Made by a program: the position numbers and the translations under genes
Notes under the pieces: model-generated
The model's database searches: none
What the model was told of the DNA's origin: nothing
What the model saw: only the letters and a program-made list of their open reading frames with translations
Shown: piece by piece, positions 20,057 through 29,016 of the stretch
How positions within the stretch are numbered: position 1 is the first letter of the stretch
Layout of the letters: each line of letters starts with the position of its first letter
NCBI GenBank assembly: GCA_947493455.1
Contig: CANLRB010000013.1
Span: 61,921-125,920 of the forward strand
Source of the DNA: an uncultured Pseudoalteromonas sp.
Lineage (GTDB): Bacteria > Pseudomonadota > Gammaproteobacteria > Enterobacterales > Alteromonadaceae
Reading direction: 5' to 3'
Length of the DNA: 64,000 nt

Positions 20057-21781
20057 ATGGAAAAAACGATTGTTGTGCGTGATAGAGTGGCTGATGACCA
20101 TATTCACGCCATAGCACACCCTGTTATTAAGCAAATATATGCCTCGCGCGGTGTGCAAAACGACCAAGAATTAAATAATAGCGCAAGTACCTTACTGAAT
20201 TTTGAGTTACTCAAAGACATTGATGTTGCCGCGAATATTTTGATTGAGGGGCTGCGCTCACAAAAGCGAATTTTGATAGTTGGCGATTTTGATGCCGATG
20301 GTGCAACGAGTACCAGCGTGCTCATGAACGGTCTGCCTATGTTTGGCTTTGCGCATGTCGATTACTTGGTGCCTAATCGCTTTGATTTAGGGTATGGCTT
20401 GAGTCCTGCGCTCGCAGAACAAGTGGTCAACATTAAACCAGATATCTTGATCACCGTTGATAACGGGATTTCATGTATTCAAGGTGTTGAAATTTGTAAA
20501 CAAGCTGGCATCACAGTGATTATTACAGATCATCACTTACAAGGCGCGCAGTTACCTAATGCCGATGCAATTGTAAACCCGAACCGTCATGACTGCACTT
20601 TTCCATCAAAAGCGCTGGCAGGGGTGGGCGTTGCATTTTACTTATTGATTGCCCTTCGTCACTTTTTAAGACAACAAAATTACTTTGAAAGTAACGGCTT
20701 TGCTGAGCCAAACATAGCGAGTTTACTCGATATTGTAGCGCTTGGTACGGTTGCAGATGTAGTGCCACTTGATGCCAACAACCGAACACTGGTATTTCAA
20801 GGATTAGCACGTATTAAAGCGGGTAAAACACGCCCCGGTATTCAAGCTTTAATTGAAGTTGCCAATCGCAATGCACACCGCTTATGTGCCAGTGACTTTG
20901 GCTATGCGATTGCACCGCGCCTTAATGCGGCAGGGCGACTGGATGATATGAGCTTAGGCATAGCGTGCCTGCTAAGCCCTGATATTAACAATGCGCGGCG
21001 TATTGCCAGCGAGCTTGATAGTTTGAACCTTGAGCGCAGAGAAATAGAACAGAGTATGCAAGTTGAAGCGCAGGCTGTTTTAGATCGTTTAGTGCTTAGC
21101 GAAAACAGTATTCCTGATTCTGTTTGTCTGTACCAAGATGATTGGCATCAAGGTGTGATTGGTATCTTAGCGGGGCGATTAAAAGAAAAGTACTATCGTC
21201 CCACAGTGATATTTGCGCAAGGAGAAAATGGCGAAATTAAAGGCAGTTGTCGCTCTATTCCTGGTTTGCATATTCGTGATTTACTTGAAACCATGTCAAC
21301 CCAAAACCCGAACCTCATATTAAAGTTTGGTGGCCATGCAATGGCCGCAGGGTTATCAATATGCGAGGCGGATTTTGATAGGTTTAAAACGATATTTAAT
21401 ATCGCGGTTAGCCAAACCTTAAGTGAACAAGACAAACAAGCCGTGGTATTAACCGACGGCGCTTTGCCGAGTGATTGTTTTAATTTAGAATTTGCAAATT
21501 TATTAAAGCAAGCTGGCCCCTTTGGTCAAAATTTCCCCGAGCCATTATTCTATGACGAGTTCACTCTCGTGCAACAGCGTATCGTTGGGGAAAAACATTT
21601 AAAGCTCGTAGTGCAGCATGCATCTGGACAAGTAATTGATGCAATAGCTTTTAATGTTGATATTAAAGCGTGGCCAAATAGTGCAGCAACGCAAATAAAG
21701 CTTGTTTATCAACTGGATATTAATGAGTTTCGCGGTAAGTTTTCATTGCAGTTATTGGTCAGTGAAATTATGTTGGCATAG
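20057..21781 (+). CDS. recJ: Single-stranded-DNA-specific 5'-3' exonuclease RecJ
   Basis: 574 residues, the proteobacterial length. The DHH phosphoesterase motifs are complete: GDFDADGATST (motif I), VDNGIS, TDHHLQ (the DHH motif), the NPN segment, ALGTVADVVPL, and in the DHHA1 domain KFGGHAMAAGLSI. RecJ degrades 5'-ended single strands in recombination and mismatch repair with Mg or Mn ions. It follows dsbC as in E. coli. Confidence 0.97.
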   Translation: MEKTIVVRDRVADDHIHAIAHPVIKQIYASRGVQNDQELNNSASTLLNFELLKDIDVAANILIEGLRSQKRILIVGDFDADGATSTSVLMNGLPMFGFAHVDYLVPNRFDLGYGLSPALAEQVVNIKPDILITVDNGISCIQGVEICKQAGITVIITDHHLQGAQLPNADAIVNPNRHDCTFPSKALAGVGVAFYLLIALRHFLRQQNYFESNGFAEPNIASLLDIVALGTVADVVPLDANNRTLVFQGLARIKAGKTRPGIQALIEVANRNAHRLCASDFGYAIAPRLNAAGRLDDMSLGIACLLSPDINNARRIASELDSLNLERREIEQSMQVEAQAVLDRLVLSENSIPDSVCLYQDDWHQGVIGILAGRLKEKYYRPTVIFAQGENGEIKGSCRSIPGLHIRDLLETMSTQNPNLILKFGGHAMAAGLSICEADFDRFKTIFNIAVSQTLSEQDKQAVVLTDGALPSDCFNLEFANLLKQAGPFGQNFPEPLFYDEFTLVQQRIVGEKHLKLVVQHASGQVIDAIAFNVDIKAWPNSAATQIKLVYQLDINEFRGKFSLQLLVSEIMLA

Positions 21782-21913
21782 TTAATAGCAAAACAGGCTA
21801 AATTTATTGTTAAAAAGGTGGTTTTGATGCTAATCAAAACCATTTTTTTTTGCTAAAATTCTCGCCTTTGATTATTGCCAAAATTCAGGGCAACACCAGT
21901 TGGAGTGGAAGTA

Positions 21914-23012
21914 ATGTTTGAAGTGAATCCTGTGATTAATCAAATCAAGGAAATTCGCGAGCGCACCGACCAACTTAGGGGGTATCTTTGACTACCCTCT
22001 AAAGAAAGAGCGGTTAGAAGAAGTTAATGCTGAATTGGAAGACTCGGCAGTATGGAATGAGCCAGAAAGGGCACAGGCACTTGGCCGTGAAAAATCGAGT
22101 CTAGAAGCAATTGTTGAAACAATCGACAATCTTGAATTGGGTGCGGAAGACGTTGAAGGACTTGTCGAACTGGCTGTGGAAGCTGAAGATGAAGATACGT
22201 TTGCTGAAGCACAAGCTGAACTTGAAGAATTACTCGCTCAGTTAGACAAATTAGAATTCCGCCGTATGTTCTCAGGTGAACAAGACGGCAACGATGCCTA
22301 TATTGACTTACAATCAGGCTCTGGCGGTACCGAAGCACAAGACTGGTGTAATATGTTGCTGCGTATGTATTTACGTTGGGCAGAGGCAAAAGGTTTTAAA
22401 GCGGAAATCGTAGAAGCGACTGATGGTGATGTTGCTGGCATTAAAGGGGCAACCGTGCGCGTATCGGGTGAATATGCCTATGGTTGGCTGCGCACCGAAA
22501 CTGGTGTTCACCGCTTAGTACGTAAGAGCCCGTTTGATTCAACAGGTCGTCGTCATACATCGTTCGCTTCTGCGTTTGTTTATCCAGAAGTTGATGACAA
22601 CATCGAAATCGATATTAACCCAGCGGATTTACGTATTGACGTATATCGTGCATCGGGTGCCGGTGGTCAGCACGTTAACCGAACCGAATCAGCGGTACGT
22701 ATTACACACTTACCAACCAATACTGTGGTACAGTGCCAAAACGATCGCTCACAGCATAAGAACAAGGCGCAGGCAATGAAGCAGTTAAAAGCAAAATTGT
22801 TTGAGCTTGAAATGCATAAGCAAAATGCTGAAAAGCAATCGCAAGAAGATGCAAAATCGGATATTGGCTGGGGTAGCCAAATTCGTTCGTACGTGCTCGA
22901 TGATTCACGGATCAAAGATTTGCGTACTGGGGTTGAAAACCGAAATACTCAAGCCGTATTAGACGGCGATTTAGATAAATTTATCGAAGCCAGCCTGAAA
23001 TCTGGCCTTTAA
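21914..23012 (+). CDS. prfB: Peptide chain release factor 2, programmed +1 frameshift
   Basis: The real product joins 21914-21988 and 21990-23012, giving 365 residues, the same as E. coli RF2. Codons 1-25 end at CTT, followed by an in-frame TGA (21989-21991). A +1 slip past one T restores the frame that reads [14 protein letters not shown]2 recognises UGA and UAA; the SPF tripeptide is visible in [13 protein letters not shown] and the GGQ motif in [17 protein letters not shown]. Low RF2 lets the slip occur, so the gene autoregulates. It precedes lysS as in E. coli. Confidence 0.97.
21977..21992 (+). promoter_or_regulatory. RF2 programmed frameshift site
   Basis: AGGGGGTATCTTTGAC contains an internal Shine-Dalgarno-like AGGGGG three bases before the slippery CTT-T and the TGA stop. 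It is identical to the E. coli prfB signal. Confidence 0.97.
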
Positions 23013-23041
23013 TTTAAACCAAGCATAGTTAGAGCTATAAA

Positions 23042-24583
23042 ATGACAGATCATATTCAAGACGAAAATAAATTGATTGCAGAACGTCGCGCCAAGCTAGA
23101 CTCAATTCGCGAGAATTGTTCAGCAAATGGCCATCCGAATACTTTCCGCCGCGAAAATTACACGGCTGATCTACAGGCTAAGTTTGGTGATAAATCTAAG
23201 GAAGAGTTAGTCGAGTTAGACCACCAAGTTTCAGTTGCAGGCCGTATTTTAGCAAAGCGTGGTCCTTTCCTTGTATTACAAGACATGAAAGGCCGTATTC
23301 AAGCATACGCATCGAAAGATGTGCAAAAAGCATTAAAAGAAAAGTATGGTCAGCTAGATATCGGTGACATCATTGGTGTTTCAGGTCCGCTACATAAATC
23401 AGGTAAAGGCGATCTTTACGTAGACATGCATGAATATGAACTACTGACCAAGTCATTGCGTCCATTGCCAGAAAAATTCCACGGTTTAACTGACCAAGAA
23501 GCGAAATACCGTCAGCGTTATGTTGACCTTATCACTAACATGGATACTCGCGAGACGTTCCGTATTCGTTCAAAAGTTATCGAAGGTATTCGTCGTTTCC
23601 TTGCTGAGCGTGACTTTATGGAAGTTGAAACTCCAATGCTGCAGGTGATCCCAGGTGGTGCAACAGCGCGTCCATTTGTGACACACCACAATGCACTTGA
23701 TATCGATATGTACTTGCGTATTGCGCCAGAGCTTTACTTAAAGCGTCTCGTTGTCGGTGGTTTTGACCGTGTATTTGAAATTAACCGTAACTTCCGTAAT
23801 GAAGGGTTATCGACGCGTCACAATCCAGAATTCACGATGATTGAATTCTACCAAGCGTACGCTGATTACAATGACCTAATGAACCTAACTGAAGACATGC
23901 TGCGTACCGTAGCAGAAGATGTATTAGGTACGACGACGGTTGTTAATACAGTGAAAAACGCTGAAGGTGAAGTTGTTGAAACGATTGAATATGACTTTGG
24001 TAAGCAATTTGAGCGTTTATCAATGGCTGATGCAATCATTAAATATGGCCCTGATGCAGAGGCGAGTGCACACATCTTTAAAGATCCTGAAAATCACTTT
24101 GACGAGCTTGTCGCTTATGCGAAGAAAGTACACGTTAAAGTTCCTGAGAAATGTGTTTGGGGTGCTGGTAAGTTCCTATGTGAAATCTTTGAAGAAACAG
24201 CTGAGCATAAACTTATTCAGCCGACTTTCATCACTGAGTACCCGTGGGAGGTGTCACCACTTGCACGTCGTAACGATGATAATCCATTTATCACTGATCG
24301 CTTTGAATTTTTCGTAGGCGGCCGTGAGCTGGCAAATGGTTTCTCTGAGCTGAATGATGCTGAAGACCAAGCAGCACGTTTTGCACGTCAAGTTGAAGAA
24401 AAAGACGCAGGCGACGATGAAGCAATGCACTTTGATGATGACTATATCCAAGCACTTGAATATGGTTTACCGCCAACGGCAGGTGAAGGTATTGGTATCG
24501 ACCGCTTAGTGATGTTGTTTACTGATTCACCGACGATTAAAGACGTTATCTTATTCCCGCATATGCGCCCGCAAGCGGATTAA
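23042..24583 (+). CDS. lysS: Lysyl-tRNA synthetase, class II
   Basis: 513 residues. An N-terminal OB-fold anticodon domain (about 65-150) precedes the class II core. Motif 1 contains [10 protein letters not shown], motif 2 [18 protein letters not shown], and motif 3 [13 protein letters not shown]. It charges tRNA-Lys with lysine in the cytoplasm. It lies 29 bases after prfB on the same strand, so they are likely co-transcribed, and a strong terminator follows. Confidence 0.98.
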   Translation: MTDHIQDENKLIAERRAKLDSIRENCSANGHPNTFRRENYTADLQAKFGDKSKEELVELDHQVSVAGRILAKRGPFLVLQDMKGRIQAYASKDVQKALKEKYGQLDIGDIIGVSGPLHKSGKGDLYVDMHEYELLTKSLRPLPEKFHGLTDQEAKYRQRYVDLITNMDTRETFRIRSKVIEGIRRFLAERDFMEVETPMLQVIPGGATARPFVTHHNALDIDMYLRIAPELYLKRLVVGGFDRVFEINRNFRNEGLSTRHNPEFTMIEFYQAYADYNDLMNLTEDMLRTVAEDVLGTTTVVNTVKNAEGEVVETIEYDFGKQFERLSMADAIIKYGPDAEASAHIFKDPENHFDELVAYAKKVHVKVPEKCVWGAGKFLCEIFEETAEHKLIQPTFITEYPWEVSPLARRNDDNPFITDRFEFFVGGRELANGFSELNDAEDQAARFARQVEEKDAGDDEAMHFDDDYIQALEYGLPPTAGEGIGIDRLVMLFTDSPTIKDVILFPHMRPQAD

Positions 24584-24602
24584 TAACTTCTTTTGATTTG
24601 AG

Positions 24603-24628
24603 AAAGGCTGCCTAGTGCAGCCTTTTTT
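24603..24628 (+). terminator. Terminator of prfB-lysS
   Basis: AAGGCTGC/GCAGCCTT stem with a five-base loop and a following T-run, about 20 bases after the lysS stop. Confidence 0.9.
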
Positions 24629-24678
24629 ATTTTATTACCAAGCCTTTATAAATTGCCAGCTTGTTCTAAAGTTTAGGT

Positions 24679-25653
24679 ATGGTACGTAAATACATTATTA
24701 CAATGCTTCGAACAATATTAATACTGCTTACTCTTTTACTATTAAGCTGTGACTCCCTAGAACAAAATAGGCTAAGAATCGGCACCAATATATGGCCGGG
24801 AAATGAAGTCTTATATATGGCTCACTCAATCCATAAAGATAATGATGGGATTGACTTTATTGAATATCGTAACGCCTCTCAGGTGCTAAATGGGTTATTG
24901 AATAACCATATTGACGTGGCTGCTTTAACACTCGATGAAGCCGTAAGGGCGGCTGCATTGGGCCATGATATAACGATTATTTGGGTGTTGGATTGGTCAG
25001 CGGGAGCTGATGCGCTGCTGAGTCAATCAACAATCACTTCGATTGATGGTCTTATTGGGAAGCGAATCGCGGTAGAAACATCAGCCCTAGGTATTTATTT
25101 TTTAGAACGTTTTTTAGATTCTTCAGAGTTAACAAAATCTCAAATCGAGATTGTTAACTTGGAGGTTAACCGTCATTATGAACATTTTATGGATGGCTCT
25201 GTTGATGCCGTTATTACGTTTGAACCTGTGCGCAGTAAACTGATGCGAGAAGGTGCGCTTGAGTTATTTAATAGTCGTCAAATCTCTGGCGAAATTGTCG
25301 ATGTACTTGTTATTAATAACAACACGATGAATATAAGCAAACAGAAGCGGCTGAGCGGATTATTAACACAACATAGTGCGATTGTTGAGCAGCTTAAGCA
25401 AAATTTCGGTACTTATTCTTCGGCTTTGAATAGTCGCCTTAACCTGTCAAAAAAAGAACTTGCTGACGCATTTGGGTTAATAGAAATACCGACACTAAAG
25501 CAACAAAAATCCTTTTTTTCAAATAAAGATAAGCTAAACACATTAATAAAAAAATATGAAAAAGTACTTATTGAAAATAAACTGATAGATAGCCAGTGTA
25601 ATTGTAGCGACTTATTTAGCTTGAAGTACATAGAGCGAAGTTTAAGTATATGA
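24679..25653 (+). CDS. Solute-binding lipoprotein (NMT1/TauA-like) coupled to a c-di-GMP protein
   Basis: 324 residues. A signal with lipobox (LLTLLLLSC) predicts a lipoprotein. The rest resembles ABC-type binding proteins of the NrtA/TauA/ThiY class: RIGTNIWPGNEVLYMA at the start, LNNHIDVAALTLDEAV for ligand contact, IDGLIGKRIAVETSALG, and DGSVDAVITFEP. No ABC permease or ATPase gene is adjacent. Its stop overlaps the start of the PAS-EAL gene (ATGA), so it most likely serves as the periplasmic sensor of that membrane protein, as NspS does for MbaA in Vibrio cholerae; that role is inference. The ligand is unknown. ATG codons at 24679 and 24703 are both possible starts. Confidence 0.85.
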   Translation: MVRKYIITMLRTILILLTLLLLSCDSLEQNRLRIGTNIWPGNEVLYMAHSIHKDNDGIDFIEYRNASQVLNGLLNNHIDVAALTLDEAVRAAALGHDITIIWVLDWSAGADALLSQSTITSIDGLIGKRIAVETSALGIYFLERFLDSSELTKSQIEIVNLEVNRHYEHFMDGSVDAVITFEPVRSKLMREGALELFNSRQISGEIVDVLVINNNTMNISKQKRLSGLLTQHSAIVEQLKQNFGTYSSALNSRLNLSKKELADAFGLIEIPTLKQQKSFFSNKDKLNTLIKKYEKVLIENKLIDSQCNCSDLFSLKYIERSLSI

Positions 25654-28040
25654 ATGAAAACAAAATCGCACTATCCAAGTTTGTTGCCGGTTTTGCCACT
25701 TGTGTTGTGATAATTCTGTTTTTATACCGCAGTGTTATTGAAGGCTACATGCTTGATAAGCTAATTAAATATCAAGTGTCGGATATAGAGACAAGTTTAC
25801 AGTTGCTATCATCAGCAATTTATCATCAGGATGAACAGCATGTAAAAGAATGGGCTTCATTGACATCTGAAAAACGTTCGATTGAAAAAGTGTATGTATT
25901 GTCGCTCGATCATACTGTATTTGCCTCTCATCGGATTGCATTTGAAGGGGAACCGCTATTCGACGTCGACAATGAGGTTTTTAAGTTATTTGAGAAAAAT
26001 ACAATCAATCAGACAAAACCGATTTTGCGAGAACAAAGGTTGCATCTGATGTCTGTATTACACAATGTTACGACGCGAGAAGTGTCCCACTTTGTTTACG
26101 TTGAAAGAGACTTCGCTAAAGAGCTCTATGTGCTTCGCGTTTCAATTTTACTGTTTTTATTATTTATTACAGCACCTATCTTATATTCCATTTTTTATAT
26201 CTATCGCCACAATAAACGGTTAATTGGAATTGAGCTCTCACAAATTGAGCAAACGCTTGTTCAATATCATGATGGAGATAGTAGCATTCGGCTTGACGAA
26301 AGCCGTGTCAATGCATTTTTAAGACTCAAATTGCTGCTAAATGATTTTTTTGAATTAATGTTACACCGTAAAGCTTGTTCAGAGCGCGAGCGGATGGTTA
26401 ATGAGTTGATTGTAACTAACGTTGTTGATGCAATTATTATGGCCAATCGACAGGGGATTATTATTAATGTCAATGACAATGCGGTAACGCTTTTTGGCTA
26501 TAACGATGAAAGTGAGCTTGAAGGCTTAAGTATATTGCGGCTCATACCCGCAGAATATCATCAGCAACATATTGATGCTATGGGGAAATATAAAAATAAA
26601 AATGAGAAGATAGATTTAAATCAAACAATGCATCGTATCTTGAATAAGTTGAGAAATATCTCGGGAGTTAGAAAGTCAGGGGAGGTATTCCCAGCTGAAA
26701 TAGTGGTTACGGAATCAAAAATGGGTGGCGAGCTCACTTTTACTGCGTTTATACGCGATGTGTCAAATGAAGTTGAATATCAACACAAAATCGAGAAACT
26801 TGCATACTATGACGCGTTAACGGGGTTGTTAAATTTGAATGGGTTGTCACATCATTTTTCGAAAGTGACGGTAAATACTCCGTATCATATAAGTTTAATT
26901 GAACTGACTGCGATTAAAAATATAAATGACAGCTATGGCTACGATTATGGTGACCGTTTCATTACAGAATTCTGTCAACGAATACGGAGTTTAAACTTCG
27001 AAAACTATTTGGTATGCCGAGTCTTTAATGGGCGATTTATTTTACTGACAACCTCTCATGCTCGTGTCGTCGTTAAAAGCTTAAAAGCAGTTGTGGCAAA
27101 ACCAATTGAGTTTGAAAAGCTGTCTATTATTCCAAAGTTTTGTCGCGTTATGGGGCAAGTCGCGAATGAGGTTGAGTTAGGTGAATTTATAAATCAAGCA
27201 AACTTAGCGATTCGTCAAGCACTCGAAAAAGGACCGGGTGCTATTATTAACTTAGATAATCAGTATATTGCAGATTTAAAATATACCGCGATGTTATGTC
27301 AAAGCTTGGAATCAGCGATATTGAGCGAAGAATTGTATTTTGTGTTCCAGCCAAAATATGCAAGCCAATCGCTTGAAATGAGTTCAGCAGAAGCACTTAT
27401 ACGTTGGCAAAAAGATGGCAAGTTAATCAGTCCCGCTATTTTTATCCCGCTTGCGGAACGCAGCCATTTAATGCCGTTAATTGATAGTTATGTTATTCGT
27501 GGTGTGTGCCGTCAAATTCGAACTTGGCTTGATAATGGCAATAAGGTGGTGCCTATTTCAATTAACTTGTCAGCGAGATATTTATTTCAAAAAAGTACCA
27601 TTTCTTATATTTTCGAGAATTTGGGTGAGTTTGATGTACCGCCAAAACTACTAGAAATTGAAGTGACAGAATACGGGTTAATTCATGATTTTAAAAAGGC
27701 ATCGATTCAGATGGCGCGGCTAGAGAAGTCTGGCGTGTCAATTGCGATCGATGACTATGGTACTGGCAATGCGAACCTTGAAACGGTTTTAAGTTTGCCG
27801 ATTAAACATTTAAAAATCGACCAAAGTTTTATTAAATTAGGAATGAAGACTGAAAAAGGAAAAATAGTACTCGAAAACATTATTTCATTAGCCAATGCGC
27901 TAGAAGTTAAAACAACTGCAGAAGGCGTTGAAACCAAAGAACAGTTGACCTATTTAAAAGTTGCTAAGTGTGACTATTTGCAAGGCTATTTATTATCAAA
28001 ACCGCTTGAGGCGAGTGATTTTGAAAAATTAATAACCTAA
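25650..28040 (+). CDS. Membrane sensor: PAS, degenerate GGDEF, intact EAL (predicted c-di-GMP phosphodiesterase)
   Basis: 796 residues. A membrane helix at about 10-28, a periplasmic region to about 160 and a second helix at about 162-185 form the sensor part. A PAS domain occupies about 250-375. The GGDEF domain follows, but its signature is FNGRF (459-463), so cyclase activity is not expected. The EAL domain keeps every key element: EAL at 581-583, INLSARYL, EVTE, IDDYGTGN, KIDQSF, EGVET and YLQGYLLSKP, so it should hydrolyse c-di-GMP. Overlap with the binding-protein gene suggests that ligand binding outside the cell controls c-di-GMP breakdown inside. Confidence 0.92.
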   Translation: MNENKIALSKFVAGFATCVVIILFLYRSVIEGYMLDKLIKYQVSDIETSLQLLSSAIYHQDEQHVKEWASLTSEKRSIEKVYVLSLDHTVFASHRIAFEGEPLFDVDNEVFKLFEKNTINQTKPILREQRLHLMSVLHNVTTREVSHFVYVERDFAKELYVLRVSILLFLLFITAPILYSIFYIYRHNKRLIGIELSQIEQTLVQYHDGDSSIRLDESRVNAFLRLKLLLNDFFELMLHRKACSERERMVNELIVTNVVDAIIMANRQGIIINVNDNAVTLFGYNDESELEGLSILRLIPAEYHQQHIDAMGKYKNKNEKIDLNQTMHRILNKLRNISGVRKSGEVFPAEIVVTESKMGGELTFTAFIRDVSNEVEYQHKIEKLAYYDALTGLLNLNGLSHHFSKVTVNTPYHISLIELTAIKNINDSYGYDYGDRFITEFCQRIRSLNFENYLVCRVFNGRFILLTTSHARVVVKSLKAVVAKPIEFEKLSIIPKFCRVMGQVANEVELGEFINQANLAIRQALEKGPGAIINLDNQYIADLKYTAMLCQSLESAILSEELYFVFQPKYASQSLEMSSAEALIRWQKDGKLISPAIFIPLAERSHLMPLIDSYVIRGVCRQIRTWLDNGNKVVPISINLSARYLFQKSTISYIFENLGEFDVPPKLLEIEVTEYGLIHDFKKASIQMARLEKSGVSIAIDDYGTGNANLETVLSLPIKHLKIDQSFIKLGMKTEKGKIVLENIISLANALEVKTTAEGVETKEQLTYLKVAKCDYLQGYLLSKPLEASDFEKLIT

Positions 28041-28046
28041 CTAATA

Positions 28047-28898
28047 TTAATGCGAATTGACAAAATAGTCTTCAACGTCTTCTTTTAAATCTTGATAATC
28101 ATCTTCGTCTATTTTAAGTATATCAAGCACGTCTTGTTCAATATAACCCCATTGCGGTTCTGGGCGAAAATAGCGGTTAACGTGTACTAGATTATCGGCA
28201 AGGCGCAAACATGCGCAGCAACTTAATTCAAACTCATCTTTAATAATCTCAAAAAAATCATCACTATGGTGCTGCAATATAAGTTGGCACATATTCTTTG
28301 GTAAATGCCATGAGCTCGCTAAATAGTAGCCTACGATAGCATGATTAGTGTGGTAGCGATTGTTCTCTTTGGTGATAAGCAACGAAGTATCACTTTCTGC
28401 GTGTTCTTGTAGCAATGCTGCATAATCTTTAAAGCGGATCCCCATTGCAGGAATTCCTGCGTCATGGAATAGCCCTAGCATATGTAAGTTTTCAACCGGC
28501 AATGGTGTTTTTAATTTGCGCCCAATTAAACACGCCACATTAGCAATGTCGTTTGCGCTATCCCAAAACCGACCTAATTGAATACCACACTGGCTCTGAT
28601 CAAACGCCGCTTGCAATAAATAACCAACTACTAAACTGGTGACATTTTCAAGGCCAAGAAACATCACTGCTTGGCGCACATCAGTAACACTGCGTGATAG
28701 GCCATAATAGGGCGAGTTGATTATTTTTAACACAGCAGCTGCTGTTGCTACATCACCCGATATAATCGTTGCGACACGGTTTAATTCGGGTTCTTTTGAC
28801 GCAAGTTCATCTTGCAATTTTTGCAGCACATCTGGTTTTACAGGCAAATTAAACCCTGATGCGACATCTTTTAGAATATCGTTATTGACCTCAATCAT
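28047..28898 (-). CDS. HDOD domain protein, copy 1
   Basis: 283 residues, essentially one HDOD domain. Visible landmarks are ATAAAVLKIINSPYYGLSRSVTDVRQAVMFLGL, the LGLFHDAGIPAM segment with an HD pair, and NHAIVGYYLASSWHLP. HDOD proteins are output modules often linked to c-di-GMP or stress signalling; most are not proven enzymes. It is convergent with the EAL gene, 6 bases between stops. A close paralogue lies at 52763-53617. Both end in an acidic tail of the form DEDDY.D(L/I)KED.E(D/E)YF. Confidence 0.9.
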   Translation of the reverse strand: MIEVNNDILKDVASGFNLPVKPDVLQKLQDELASKEPELNRVATIISGDVATAAAVLKIINSPYYGLSRSVTDVRQAVMFLGLENVTSLVVGYLLQAAFDQSQCGIQLGRFWDSANDIANVACLIGRKLKTPLPVENLHMLGLFHDAGIPAMGIRFKDYAALLQEHAESDTSLLITKENNRYHTNHAIVGYYLASSWHLPKNMCQLILQHHSDDFFEIIKDEFELSCCACLRLADNLVHVNRYFRPEPQWGYIEQDVLDILKIDEDDYQDLKEDVEDYFVNSH

Positions 28899-28968
28899 AC
28901 GCGCTTAATTTTTAAAATTACTTAGTATCAATATAGATGATCCTTAACTGAATGAGTTTTTTTTTGGC

Positions 28969-28998
28969 AAAAAAAATCCCAAATAAATTGGGATTTTT
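28969..28998. terminator. Terminator of the first RND operon
   Basis: AATCCCAA/TTGGGATT stem with A and T flanks on both sides, 19 bases beyond the RND pump stop on the minus strand. Confidence 0.85.
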
Positions 28999-29016
28999 AA
29001 CTTTACGTTTGAAAAT

